Source: Pseudomaricurvus alcaniphilus
GTDB taxonomy: Bacteria > Pseudomonadota > Gammaproteobacteria > Pseudomonadales > Cellvibrionaceae
Assembly (NCBI RefSeq): GCF_011440395.1
Contig: NZ_JAAOIX010000003.1
Location: forward strand, 186,001 to 250,000
DNA length: 64,000 nt
Direction: 5' to 3'
In this document: one piece after another, positions 55,772-62,562 of the stretch
Position numbering within the stretch: the stretch's first letter is position 1
Layout of the letters: each line of letters starts with the position of its first letter
Position numbers and translations under genes: made by a program
The notes under the pieces: model-generated
Databases searched by the model: none
Seen by the model: only the letters and a program-made list of their open reading frames with translations
What the model was told of the DNA's origin: nothing

Positions 55772-55998
55772 CAGGGGCTTCTGGTCAATTTACGGATGAA
55801 TTGAGCTTTATCAGGGGTCTCTCCAGGAATTGCAGTCAGTAACGTCCTGTCGCTAACGACAAGTTACTGCAAGATTGTTAGCAGCCAGCAGTTGGTTAAG
55901 CCAATGCTGACTGCAGGAGCCGATGCCTGCTGCGCCGGCTCCTCCAGCAAGAAGAATCTCTCTGAGCATTTAGCCCCGCTTGTCGGGGCTCTTTTTTT
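55772..55998 (+). ncRNA. Candidate sigma-54-dependent small RNA
   Basis: Between the sigma-54 promoter and an intrinsic terminator lie about 227 bases without a credible gene. Four stems are visible: CAGTAAC/GTTACTG (55837-55843 with 55863-55869) with an inner TGTCG/CGACA; CAGCA plus TTGG with CCAA plus TGCTG (55886-55909); GGAGCCG/CGGCTCC (55916-55922 with 55936-55942); and the terminator AGCCCCG/CGGGGCT. GCTAAC in the first loop (55852-55857) can pair with GTTAGC (55877-55882), a possible pseudoknot. A single AAGAAGAA (55949-55956) fits the AANAANAA motif bound by Hfq/Crc. I do not recognise a known family. Confidence 0.65.
55972..55998 (+). terminator. Intrinsic terminator of the small RNA candidate
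   Basis: AGCCCCG (55972-55978) and CGGGGCT (55984-55990) form a seven base-pair stem with a five-base loop, followed by C and seven T. This is a strong Rho-independent terminator about 60 bases before the convergent suhB stop. Confidence 0.9.
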
Positions 55999-56057
55999 GG
56001 TCACTGCCCACCCACTGCGGATGGTGCCTCTGCGCCCTGCCGCCGGGCAGCGTTTAT

Positions 56058-56855
56058 TCAGATATTGCCCATATACTTGCTGACGATTTGCAGCAGCGGC
56101 TTGAAGGTCTTTGGTGTGGCACAGACCACATTGCCCGTGTCCATGCAGCTGTTGCCGCCTTTGAAGTCACTGACCAGTCCACCCGCTTCCTTGACTAGCA
56201 GTATGCCGGCGGCCATATCCCAGGGCTGCAAGTTCATTTCCCAGAAGCCATCAAAGCGCCCGGCGGCCACGTAGGCGAGATCCAGTGCCGCGGCACCGGG
56301 GCGGCGGATGCCGGCGGTCTTGCCGGCAATTTCTTGCAGTGCTGCCAGATAGGGTGATAAGCGCTCCAGGGCGTAGCCATTGAAGGGAATGCCGGTGCCA
56401 ATCAGGGCGCCGTCGAGCCCGCGGCGGGAGGAGACGCGGATGCGCCGGCCGTTCAGGGTCGCTCCTTTACCGCGGCTGGCGGTGAACTCTTCCCGGGTCA
56501 TGGGGTTGAGTACGACGCCATGTTCCAGCTGGCCCTTATAGGTACAGGCGATGGAGATGGCGAAGTGGGGGATGCCATGGATAAAGTTGGTGGTGCCGTC
56601 GAGGGGATCGATAATCCATTCATAGTCGCTGTCACGGCGCTGGTGGCCGCTCTCTTCACCGAGAATGCTGTGCTCGGGAAACGCCTTGCGCAGGTGGTAA
56701 ATAATCTCTTTTTCCGAGGCTTTATCGACGTCGGTGACGAAGTCGTTGCGGCCTTTTTCTTCGAAGGCGACTACGTCGACGCGTTCCAGGGCGCGCTCGA
56801 TAAGCTCGCCGGCCTTGCGCGCCGCGCGCAGGGCAATGTTCAACATGGGTTCCAT
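56058..56855 (-). CDS. suhB: Inositol monophosphatase SuhB
   Basis: A 265-residue inositol monophosphatase family protein, in E. coli also a ribosome-biogenesis and Nus-complex factor. The metal sites are GEESG, the segment WIIDPLDGTTNFIHGIPHFA and the late WDMAAGILLVKEAGGLVSDF. The N-terminus MEPMLNIALRAARKAG is nearly the E. coli sequence MHPMLNIAVRAARKAG, which decides the start at 56855; the frame is open to 56951. In many gammaproteobacteria suhB diverges from trmJ; here the upstream side leads into a repeat island. Confidence 0.95.
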   Translation of the reverse strand: MEPMLNIALRAARKAGELIERALERVDVVAFEEKGRNDFVTDVDKASEKEIIYHLRKAFPEHSILGEESGHQRRDSDYEWIIDPLDGTTNFIHGIPHFAISIACTYKGQLEHGVVLNPMTREEFTASRGKGATLNGRRIRVSSRRGLDGALIGTGIPFNGYALERLSPYLAALQEIAGKTAGIRRPGAAALDLAYVAAGRFDGFWEMNLQPWDMAAGILLVKEAGGLVSDFKGGNSCMDTGNVVCATPKTFKPLLQIVSKYMGNI

Positions 56856-57085
56856 AGGATACCAACCGTTAAGGGCACGTAAAGTGACAATGAATGAATG
56901 TATAAAGAGCTGGCGTGAATTCTGAGGCGGGTGAGGCCGCGCCGACGCCATCGGTCAAGGGGGTGGGAGTATAACAGCGACACCGGCTCGGCTCAATGAA
57001 GGATGGCAGGAATGGAGTGGGGCACGGGTGATTTATTGTTTTGGCCTATAGAGGTGATCTGCCCGTCATGATCTTTACAAGGAAG
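56856..57085. other. suhB upstream region, start of the repeat island
   Basis: Contains the suhB promoter region and nothing else recognised. No trmJ gene or other reading frame with family similarity is present before the first repeats. Confidence 0.4.
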
Positions 57086-57340
57086 CCCACTGCTGTAGCG
57101 GGAGCAAATGTGGGTAAGAGTGCTGATTTTATCGTAATGCACCTTCGAGATATGAGTAGGCTGCCCGTCAGCGCTGGGGGGAGCCAATATGGGTTGGGGG
57201 CTGGCTTTATCGTATTGCGCATTCGAGATATGAGTGGACTGCCCGTCATCGATGGGGGGAGCCAATATGGGTTGGGGGCTGGCTTTATCGTATTGCGCAT
57301 TCGAGATATGAGTAGGCTGCCCGTCAGCGCTGGGGGGAGC
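57086..57340 (+). repeat. Tandem repeat with 78 bp units (left block)
   Basis: CGAGATATGAGT starts units at 57146, 57224 and 57302, exactly 78 bases apart; the third unit runs into the 198 bp palindrome after 39 bases. A degenerate half-unit precedes the first. Each unit carries the left arm sequence of the palindrome (GTCA-CG-TGGGGGGAGCC). Because 78 is divisible by three, open frames run through on both strands and encode 26-residue repeats, which I regard as spurious. Confidence 0.85.
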
Positions 57341-57520
57341 CCATTGCGGATCGGCCATATCCCCCCGACCACATTTGGCGGCTGCGAAACTCAACCATTT
57401 TTTGCGCAAAAAGACGCGCAAAAAATTGGGATTCAGACAGTCCTTGCCGACTACCCCAAATGTGGTCGGGGGGATAAGCATGGCCTGATTGATCCGCAAC
57501 GGGCTCCCCCCACCGCTGAC
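57323..57520. repeat. 198 bp nested palindrome, copy 1
   Basis: Outer 30-base arms (57323-57352 and 57491-57520) are inverted with two mismatches. Inside are perfect 20-base arms ATCCCCCCGACCACATTTGG (57359-57378) and their complement (57456-57475), plus GGCCAT/ATGGCC. At the centre TTTTTTGCGC pairs with GCGCAAAAAA. The strand can fold into one very long hairpin with three tiers. An almost identical copy lies at 59031-59228. No transposase is present, so it is a MITE-like non-autonomous element or a structured regulatory unit. Confidence 0.88.
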
Positions 57521-57725
57521 TACATTGTGCTTTCTAAGAACCGTGTAAATTCACTTCTGACTTAAAGGACTGAGATCTGCTCAAGACGCGAAAGGTATGC
57601 CCTTCATACCCACCAAAACCCGCTGAAGATCGGGATAATTTATTCTCGCGAGGGCTTAATAAGCTTTATCTTTATCTTTATCTTTTTCTTTTTCCCAAAA
57701 TCTCGCTCGATGCCTGGTCAAGGCT

Positions 57726-57885
57726 CGGTGGGTGTGCCCTGCCAGACCAATCAGGTCGCGTTTAGGCTCTCCGCGCTTTTCGGGCTTTCGCGGACGGATG
57801 TTTGAGCGAAGCGCAGCGTAGCGAGTTTCCGGGAGCGCGAAAAGTGCGGAGAGCCTGCGGCCGGTCTGGCAGGGCACACCCACCG
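57726..57885. repeat. 160 bp GC-rich palindrome (C element), copy 1
   Basis: The left arm begins CGGTGGGTGTGCCCTGCCAGACC at 57726 (given here as two joined motifs CGGTGGGTGTGCC and CTGCCAGACC) and the right arm ends with the complement GGTCTGGCAGGGCACACCCACCG at 57885. GCTCTCCGCGCTTTTCG and CGCGAAAAGTGCGGAGAGC continue the pairing. A (CTTTAT)n stretch at 57664-57690 precedes it. The second copy is at 59439-59599. Confidence 0.85.
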
Positions 57886-57970
57886 GGCCGCCGCGCCACA
57901 CAATATTTGCAACTAACAAATATCCAAGCGAAACAAAGAGAACCGACTATTAAGACATTCACCAATGGCT

Positions 57971-58058
57971 GGGAGCGCGAAAAGTGCAGAGAGCCTGCGG
58001 CCGGTCTGGCAGGGCGCACCCATCGGGCCGCCGCGCTAAACCATGTTTTGTCACTAAC
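57971..58058 (+). repeat. Half C element (right arm only)
   Basis: GGGAGCGCGAAAAGTGCAGAGAGCC onward (57971) repeats the right arm of the C element and continues through GGGCCGCCGCGCTAAACC to CACTAAC. Similar half copies lie at 59677-59765 and 59813-59900, all in the same orientation. Confidence 0.8.
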
Positions 58059-58208
58059 TAAAATTGAAACGGAAGCAACTATCAAGACCTTAACAAGGAG
58101 CCGCAAGAGCGAAAATCCTTGTCAGGGAATGGGCACCCACACTAGCAGCGGAAACCAACAATCCTTACGTTATCCTTATCAATAACTCTGGCCTTAATGA
58201 TTTACGCG

Positions 58209-58631
58209 CTAATTCAGAACCCGGTAACCGCGACCGCGAATGCAGTTTTTCAGGACCTGCTGTTTGCTGCGGCCAGCTGCGGCAGCGCCCTTCGCGCCGC
58301 CGGCCACGGCACCCGCACCCGCTGCACGCTTGGCAGTATCGCTATTGCCCACAGCGGCGCCTATCAACCCACCTACCACTGCACCACCGGCCGCTCCCCC
58401 GACCACCTTGCGCCCGGTAGCCACCTCCTGGGTGTATTGCCGACACTCGTACAGGTCGCGATGGTATTGCTCCATATCCACACCCTTACGATCGATGATG
58501 ACTTCGGCACCGGCAAAACCGTGTGGCTGGTTACGCGCACAGCCTGTGCTAACCAGTATCGTGATGCTCAGCAGTACCAGAGTTGGCTTGGTACAGAGTA
58601 TGCGCCCAATGCTGGAATGGATATTTTTCAT
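58209..58631 (-). CDS. Glycine-zipper lipoprotein inside the repeat island
   Basis: A 140-residue exported protein. The N-terminus is a signal peptide with the end LVSTGC (Cys31); serine at -3 makes the lipobox imperfect. A glycine-zipper segment with Gly/Ala at regular spacing follows (GGAAGGAVVGGLIGAAVG, about 78-95, and AGAGAVAGGAKGAAAAG), as in outer-membrane lipoproteins of the YMGG/OmpA-associated type. Cys63 and Cys130 could form a disulfide. Start at 58631 with GGGAG six bases upstream; the frame extends to 58721. It is the only gene in a 3 kb repeat region and is bracketed by two copies of the same composite repeat. Confidence 0.75.
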   Translation of the reverse strand: MKNIHSSIGRILCTKPTLVLLSITILVSTGCARNQPHGFAGAEVIIDRKGVDMEQYHRDLYECRQYTQEVATGRKVVGGAAGGAVVGGLIGAAVGNSDTAKRAAGAGAVAGGAKGAAAAGRSKQQVLKNCIRGRGYRVLN

Positions 58632-58946
58632 GCTCTCTCCCATCAGGTGGTCTCTAGCAGTATGCAGCTTCTGACTCGATTTTTCAGGAACCTCAGCCAT
58701 ATTCAGGCAGGAATAAATCACGGGCGCCTTTCTAGTTACGACCGCCCAGGCACAGCCTAAGTTGCATTGTATCTAATAACCCAAACGCAGAAGGGGCTAT
58801 TTGGTTGACAACTTCCGGCCATCTTCCGGGATTAAGCTGATACTGATATAGCCTCACTGCAAAACTGCCGCAACGCGACCTGATGCTTTGAAAGTCCTAA
58901 TTGGACACTATTGCAGCGAACACTGTTAACGAACACTGTTGACTGG
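58632..58946. other. Region upstream of the lipoprotein gene
   Basis: Should contain the promoter of the lipoprotein gene. No gene or repeat is recognised before the right-hand composite repeat starts near 58950. Confidence 0.4.
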
Positions 58947-58949
58947 ATA

Positions 58950-59037
58950 CCCACAACTGTAGCGGGAATGGGTATGGGGCGCGGTGCTGACTTTGTAGCA
59001 GTGCACATTCGAGATATGAGTGTGCTGCCCGTCATCG
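58950..59037 (+). repeat. Single unit of the 78 bp-type repeat (right block)
   Basis: CCACAACTGTAGCGGGA at 58950 matches CCACTGCTGTAGCGGGA at 57087, and CGAGATATGAGTGTGCTGCCCGTC leads directly into the second 198 bp palindrome. Only one unit is present here against two and a half on the left. Confidence 0.75.
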
Positions 59038-59228
59038 ATGGGGGGAGCCCATTGCGGATCGGCCATATCCCCCCGACCACATTTGGCGGCTGTGAAACTC
59101 AACCATTTTTTGCGCAAAAAGACGCGCAAAAAATTGGGATTCGAACAGTCCTCGCCGACTACCCCAAATGTGGTCGGGGGGATAAGCATGGCCTGATTGA
59201 TCCGCAACGGGCTCCCCCCACCGCTGAC
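59031..59228. repeat. 198 bp nested palindrome, copy 2
   Basis: Same length and architecture as 57323-57520: outer arms 59031-59060 and 59199-59228, inner 20-base arms 59067-59086 and 59164-59183, and the central TTTTTTGCGC/GCGCAAAAAA dyad. Only a few substitutions separate the two copies, so the duplication is recent or is kept uniform by conversion. Confidence 0.88.
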
Positions 59229-59438
59229 TACATTGTGCTTTCTAAGAGCAGTGTGATTTCACTTCCCACTTAAAGGGCTGAGATCTGGTCAAGACCTGAT
59301 TGGTGCGCCACTACAAGCCAGCCAGAAATCGCAGAGGATCGGGGTGTTTTTCTCGCGAGGACCTCATTATTTTTATCCTTATCTTTATTTTTATCTTTAT
59401 CTTTTTCCCCAAATCTCGCTCGATGCCTGGTCAAGGCT

Positions 59439-59599
59439 CGGTGGGGGTGCCCTGCCAGACCAATCAGGTCGCGTTTAGGCTCTCCGCGCTTTTCGGGCTT
59501 TCGCGGACGGATGTTTGAACGTAGCGCCAGCGGAGTGAGTTTCCGGGAGCGCGAAAAGCGCGGAGAGCCTGCGGCCGGTCTGGCAGGGCACACCCACCG
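59439..59599. repeat. 160 bp GC-rich palindrome (C element), copy 2
   Basis: Repeats 57726-57885 in the same orientation with matched ends (CGGTGGGGGTGCCC at 59439; GGCACACCCACCG ending 59599). It is again preceded by a T-rich CTTTAT-type stretch (59368-59406). The central loop differs more between the copies than the arms do. Confidence 0.85.
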
Positions 59600-59676
59600 A
59601 GCCGCCGCGCGAAACTGCATTTTATTGGGGACGGATGTTTGAGCGCTAGCGACCATTTTGAAGTTAATAAAAAGGC

Positions 59677-59900
59677 GGGAGCGCGAAAAGCGCGGAGAGC
59701 CTGCGGCCGGTCTGGCGGGGCACACCCACCGGGCCGCCGCGCTAAACCACATATTCTTACGAACAAATACTTAACCAGAGCACAGCGACTATTAATACGC
59801 TTACAAGACACCAGGAGCGCGAAAAGCGCGGAGAGCCTGCGGCCGATCTGGCAGGGCGCACCCACCGGGTCGCTTCGCCAAACCATGTTTTTCTACTAAC
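59677..59900 (+). repeat. Two further half C elements
   Basis: Right-arm copies at 59677-59765 and 59813-59900, each starting (G/A)GGAGCGCGAAAAGCGCGGAGAGCC and ending near AAACCA. They vary in the GCCGGTCTGGC and GCACACCC positions, but the first 25 bases are nearly constant. Confidence 0.8.
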
Positions 59901-59912
59901 AGCCTTAATTGC

Positions 59913-59972
59913 ACACCCACAATTACAGCTGGAACCAATATAGGATGCGGTACTGACTGTATAAGTTAGAGC
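59913..59972 (+). repeat. Decayed third copy of the 78 bp-type unit
   Basis: CCCACAATTACAGCTGGAACCAATATAGGATGCGGTACTGACTG (59916-59959) aligns with the start of the right block at 58949 with many substitutions. It marks the end of the repeat island next to the hypE stop. Confidence 0.55.
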
Positions 59973-61025
59973 TCAACAAATGCGCGGTAGTGGTTGGCCC
60001 ATCATGCGGCGCAGTTGCCGCTCGCTGCCGATGCTGGTCTGCAGTCGAGCGCCGCTGTTGCTGTCTGACACCTCACCGATGATGCAACTGGAGGCGCTGA
60101 CGGCGTGTTGGCGCAGCAGTTGTAACGCGATTTCAGCATCGGCTTTGGCAACAAAGGCGATAAAGCAGCCCTCGTTGGCCAGGTATAACGGGTCCATGCC
60201 GAGCAGCTCGCAGCCGCCGCCGACGGCGTCGCTGATAGCAATGCTGTTTTGTTCTACCGAAATGCCCAAGCCGCTGGTTTCCGCCAACTCCACCAGTGCC
60301 GTTGCCAGGCCGCCGCGGGTCAGGTCGCGCAGGCAGTGTAACTCGATGTCAGCGGCTAGTAGCGCGCTCACCGGGCCAGTCAAGGCTGCGCAGTCACTGC
60401 TCAGGGGGGCCTCGAAACTCAACCCCTCGCGCTGGGCCATAATGGCCAGGCCGTGGCGGCCAATATCAGCGGAGAGAATGATTTGGTCGCCGGCGCAGAT
60501 GGATTGCGGGGCGATTAGCCTGTCAGTACAGCGCTCGCCAATACCGGCGGTATTGATATAGAGGCCGTCGCCGTGGCCCTTGTCCACCACCTTGGTGTCA
60601 CCGGTGACGATCTGTACGCCGGTCTCGTGGGCGGCTGCGGCCATAGAGTCGACGATTTGGGTCAGGGTGGCAATTGGCAAACCCTCCTCCATGATCAGGC
60701 TGCAGCTCAGGTAGCGGGGCAGGGCGCCGGCCATCAACAGGTCGTTGACGGTGCCGTAGACCGCCAGTTTGCCGATATCCCCGCCGGGAAACACAAGCGG
60801 ATTGACCACGTAGGAGTCGGTGGTAAAGGCCAGTGCATTGCCGGGCAGCTGCAGCAGTGCACTGTCGTGGGCGCGGTCCAGTTCCGGGTTGGCGAACCGC
60901 GGATAGATGATTTGTTGCAGCAGGTTTTGGGTCAATTGGCCGCCGTCGCCGTGGCCCAGCTGGATCACGTCCGTGGGCGATGAAGGCAACGGGCAGTGCA
61001 GATTGAATTCAGGCTGGTCGGGCAT
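59973..61025 (-). CDS. hypE: Hydrogenase maturation protein HypE
   Basis: A 350-residue PurM/AIR-synthase-like enzyme that dehydrates the carbamoyl group on its own C-terminal cysteine to thiocyanate, providing cyanide ligands for the [NiFe] centre. The ATP-binding region is visible as LGHGDGGQLTQNLLQQI, DRAHDSALLQLPGNALAFTTDSY and VTGDTKVVDKGHGDGLYINTAG, and the chain ends with the required PRIC. It needs HypF as carbamoyl donor. It is the last gene of the hyp operon and has AAAGG before the ATG. Its stop is at the edge of the repeat island. Confidence 0.96.
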   Translation of the reverse strand: MPDQPEFNLHCPLPSSPTDVIQLGHGDGGQLTQNLLQQIIYPRFANPELDRAHDSALLQLPGNALAFTTDSYVVNPLVFPGGDIGKLAVYGTVNDLLMAGALPRYLSCSLIMEEGLPIATLTQIVDSMAAAAHETGVQIVTGDTKVVDKGHGDGLYINTAGIGERCTDRLIAPQSICAGDQIILSADIGRHGLAIMAQREGLSFEAPLSSDCAALTGPVSALLAADIELHCLRDLTRGGLATALVELAETSGLGISVEQNSIAISDAVGGGCELLGMDPLYLANEGCFIAFVAKADAEIALQLLRQHAVSASSCIIGEVSDSNSGARLQTSIGSERQLRRMMGQPLPRIC

Positions 61026-61249
61026 TTACTACTACCTTTGTGGACGTGCTGTTTATGAGTGCTGCAAGCGCTAACCGCGATCTGGGCATAGGGGTGGAGC
61101 TATGGGTCTACCTGTTTAGCGGTTTTGTAATTGGCGTACCTATGAGTGGCATTATCGATGCTAGCGTACAGGGCGGCAGTGAAGATTTGTTGGCATCGCC
61201 TCTGCTGTGCCGTGCGCCGGATGAATGGTACTGGCTCAATGGCATTGGC
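61026..61249. other. Unusually long gap between hypD and hypE
   Basis: 224 bases without a recognisable gene separate hypD and hypE. The sequence repeats GGCTCAATGG twice near 61233-61258, at the hypD 3' end. hypD and hypE are commonly adjacent or overlapping, so the gap may hold an insertion remnant or a processing site. Confidence 0.5.
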
Positions 61250-62323
61250 TCAATGGTACTGGAAATAGGCGGCGCAGACTCCCTCGGAGGATACCATCGG
61301 TGCGCCCAGTGGGTGTTCCGGCCGGCAGCGAGTGCCGAAATGGGGGCACTGCTGGGGCTTTTTCAGGCCCAGCATGATAGCTCCGCTGATGCACTCCTCC
61401 TGTGCCGCGGGTGCATTGCTGGTGGTGGCGAGCCCGGCATCAAACTGCTGGTATTCAGCCCGCAATTGCAGGCCGCTGCGCTCGATAATGCCAATCCCGC
61501 GCCACTCCTGGTCCGCCGTTTGAAAGACTGTTGACACCGCCTCTTGCGCCAGTGAGTTACCCGCGTCGCGCACTACTCGGGAGTAGGCGTTGCAGGCGTA
61601 GGCCTGACCGCTTTCAAGTTGTTCGACGCACTGTAAAATCCCCTGCAGGATGTCGGCGGGCTCAAAGCCGGTAATGACGATGGGCAGGTGGTAGCGCGCG
61701 GCCAGGGCTTGATACTCTGCCATGCCGGTCACCGCACAGACGTGGCCGGGGGCGAGCAGACCCTGCAGGCGCGACGAGTTGGCAGTGGCGATGCTGGCCA
61801 GCGCCGGCGGTACCAGGAAGTGGGCGACCAGGACGCTAAAATTGGCCAGCTGTTGTGCCCTGGCAGTTTGCAGGGCGATGGCCGTTGCCGGGGCGGTGGT
61901 TTCAAAACCGATGGCAAAAAAGACGATTTGCCGGTCCGGGTTGTCCCGGGCCAGGGCCAGTGCGTCCAGCGGCGAATAAACCATGCGCACGTCGGCGCCT
62001 GCGGCCTTGGCTTCCAGCAAACTGTGTCCGGAGCCCGGTACCCGCAGCATATCCCCGTACGAGCAGAATAGGACCTGCGGGCGCCGGGCCAGGCTGATGG
62101 CTTGATCGATGGTGCTGGCGGGGGTGACACAGACCGGGCAGCCGGGCCCGTGCAGCAGCTCGATGCCAGCGGGCAACAGTTGCTCCAGCCCGTATTTGAC
62201 AATGCTGTGGGTCTGGCCGCCGCACACCTCCATCAGCACCCAGGGTTGGCTGACCCGGGCGGCAATCATTTTTAGCAGCTGGCCGATCAGTTGGCTGTCG
62301 CGGTATTCCGTCAGGTGTTTCAT
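61250..62323 (-). CDS. hypD: Hydrogenase maturation protein HypD
   Basis: A 357-residue iron-sulfur protein that, with HypC, is the scaffold on which the Fe(CN)2CO unit is built. Conserved motifs are MEVCGGQTHSIVKYGL (Cys34), GPGCPVCVTP (Cys62, Cys65), CSYGDMLRVPGSG, FFAIGFETTAPATA and the C-terminal cluster-binding cysteines at about 311, 326, 333 and 350 (ECISGAIMLGLKKP, CPHFGTRC, SSEGVCAAYF). Length is normal. Its start overlaps the hypC stop by four bases. Confidence 0.97.
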   Translation of the reverse strand: MKHLTEYRDSQLIGQLLKMIAARVSQPWVLMEVCGGQTHSIVKYGLEQLLPAGIELLHGPGCPVCVTPASTIDQAISLARRPQVLFCSYGDMLRVPGSGHSLLEAKAAGADVRMVYSPLDALALARDNPDRQIVFFAIGFETTAPATAIALQTARAQQLANFSVLVAHFLVPPALASIATANSSRLQGLLAPGHVCAVTGMAEYQALAARYHLPIVITGFEPADILQGILQCVEQLESGQAYACNAYSRVVRDAGNSLAQEAVSTVFQTADQEWRGIGIIERSGLQLRAEYQQFDAGLATTSNAPAAQEECISGAIMLGLKKPQQCPHFGTRCRPEHPLGAPMVSSEGVCAAYFQYH

Positions 62324-62562
62324 GGCGTTCCCTCCACCGCTGGAATCGAATTCAAGGTCGCAATAAGCGCGGCCGCCGCCTCTTCATCCAGTTTGCTGAT
62401 GGCCAGGCCCACATGGACGATGACGTAATCGCCCACCGCGGCGTCGGGCACAAAGCTTAAATTAACGGTTTTGCGGATGCCGCCAAAGCTGACCATGGCC
62501 TCCCGCGCCAGGGGTTCATCGCTGAGAATTTGCTCGACTCGACCGGGAATGGCTAGGCACAT
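62320..62562 (-). CDS. hypC: Hydrogenase maturation chaperone HypC
   Basis: An 80-residue HypC/HybG-type chaperone with the essential N-terminal MCLAIPG (Cys2 binds iron) and the beta-barrel segment FVPDAAVGDYVIVHVGLAISKLDEEAA. It binds HypD during Fe(CN)2CO assembly and then delivers the unit to the hydrogenase large subunit precursor. It overlaps hypF by ten bases and hypD by four, so the three are translationally coupled. Confidence 0.96.
   Translation of the reverse strand: MCLAIPGRVEQILSDEPLAREAMVSFGGIRKTVNLSFVPDAAVGDYVIVHVGLAISKLDEEAAAALIATLNSIPAVEGTP

Noticed and set aside
57146-57340. 78 bp array as a CRISPR
   Set aside because: Units are directly contiguous and alike along their whole length, with no unique spacers and no cas genes.
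56993-57499. 168-codon open frame on the minus strand with 26-residue repeats across the repeat island
   Set aside because: The frame is open only because the 78 bp unit is divisible by three; the plus strand is equally open, and the palindromic DNA explains the sequence better than a protein.
58197-58760. 187-codon plus-strand open frame over the lipoprotein gene
   Set aside because: The minus strand has a ribosome-binding site, signal peptide and glycine zipper; the plus-strand product has no recognisable features.
57726-59900. C elements as integron attC sites
   Set aside because: No GTTRRRY/RYYYAAC core pair at the ends, no integrase gene, and no gene cassettes between successive copies.
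61040-61534. 164-codon plus-strand open frame across the hypD-hypE gap
   Set aside because: Most of it is antisense to hypD; the part in the gap has no homology that I recognise and no good ribosome-binding site.
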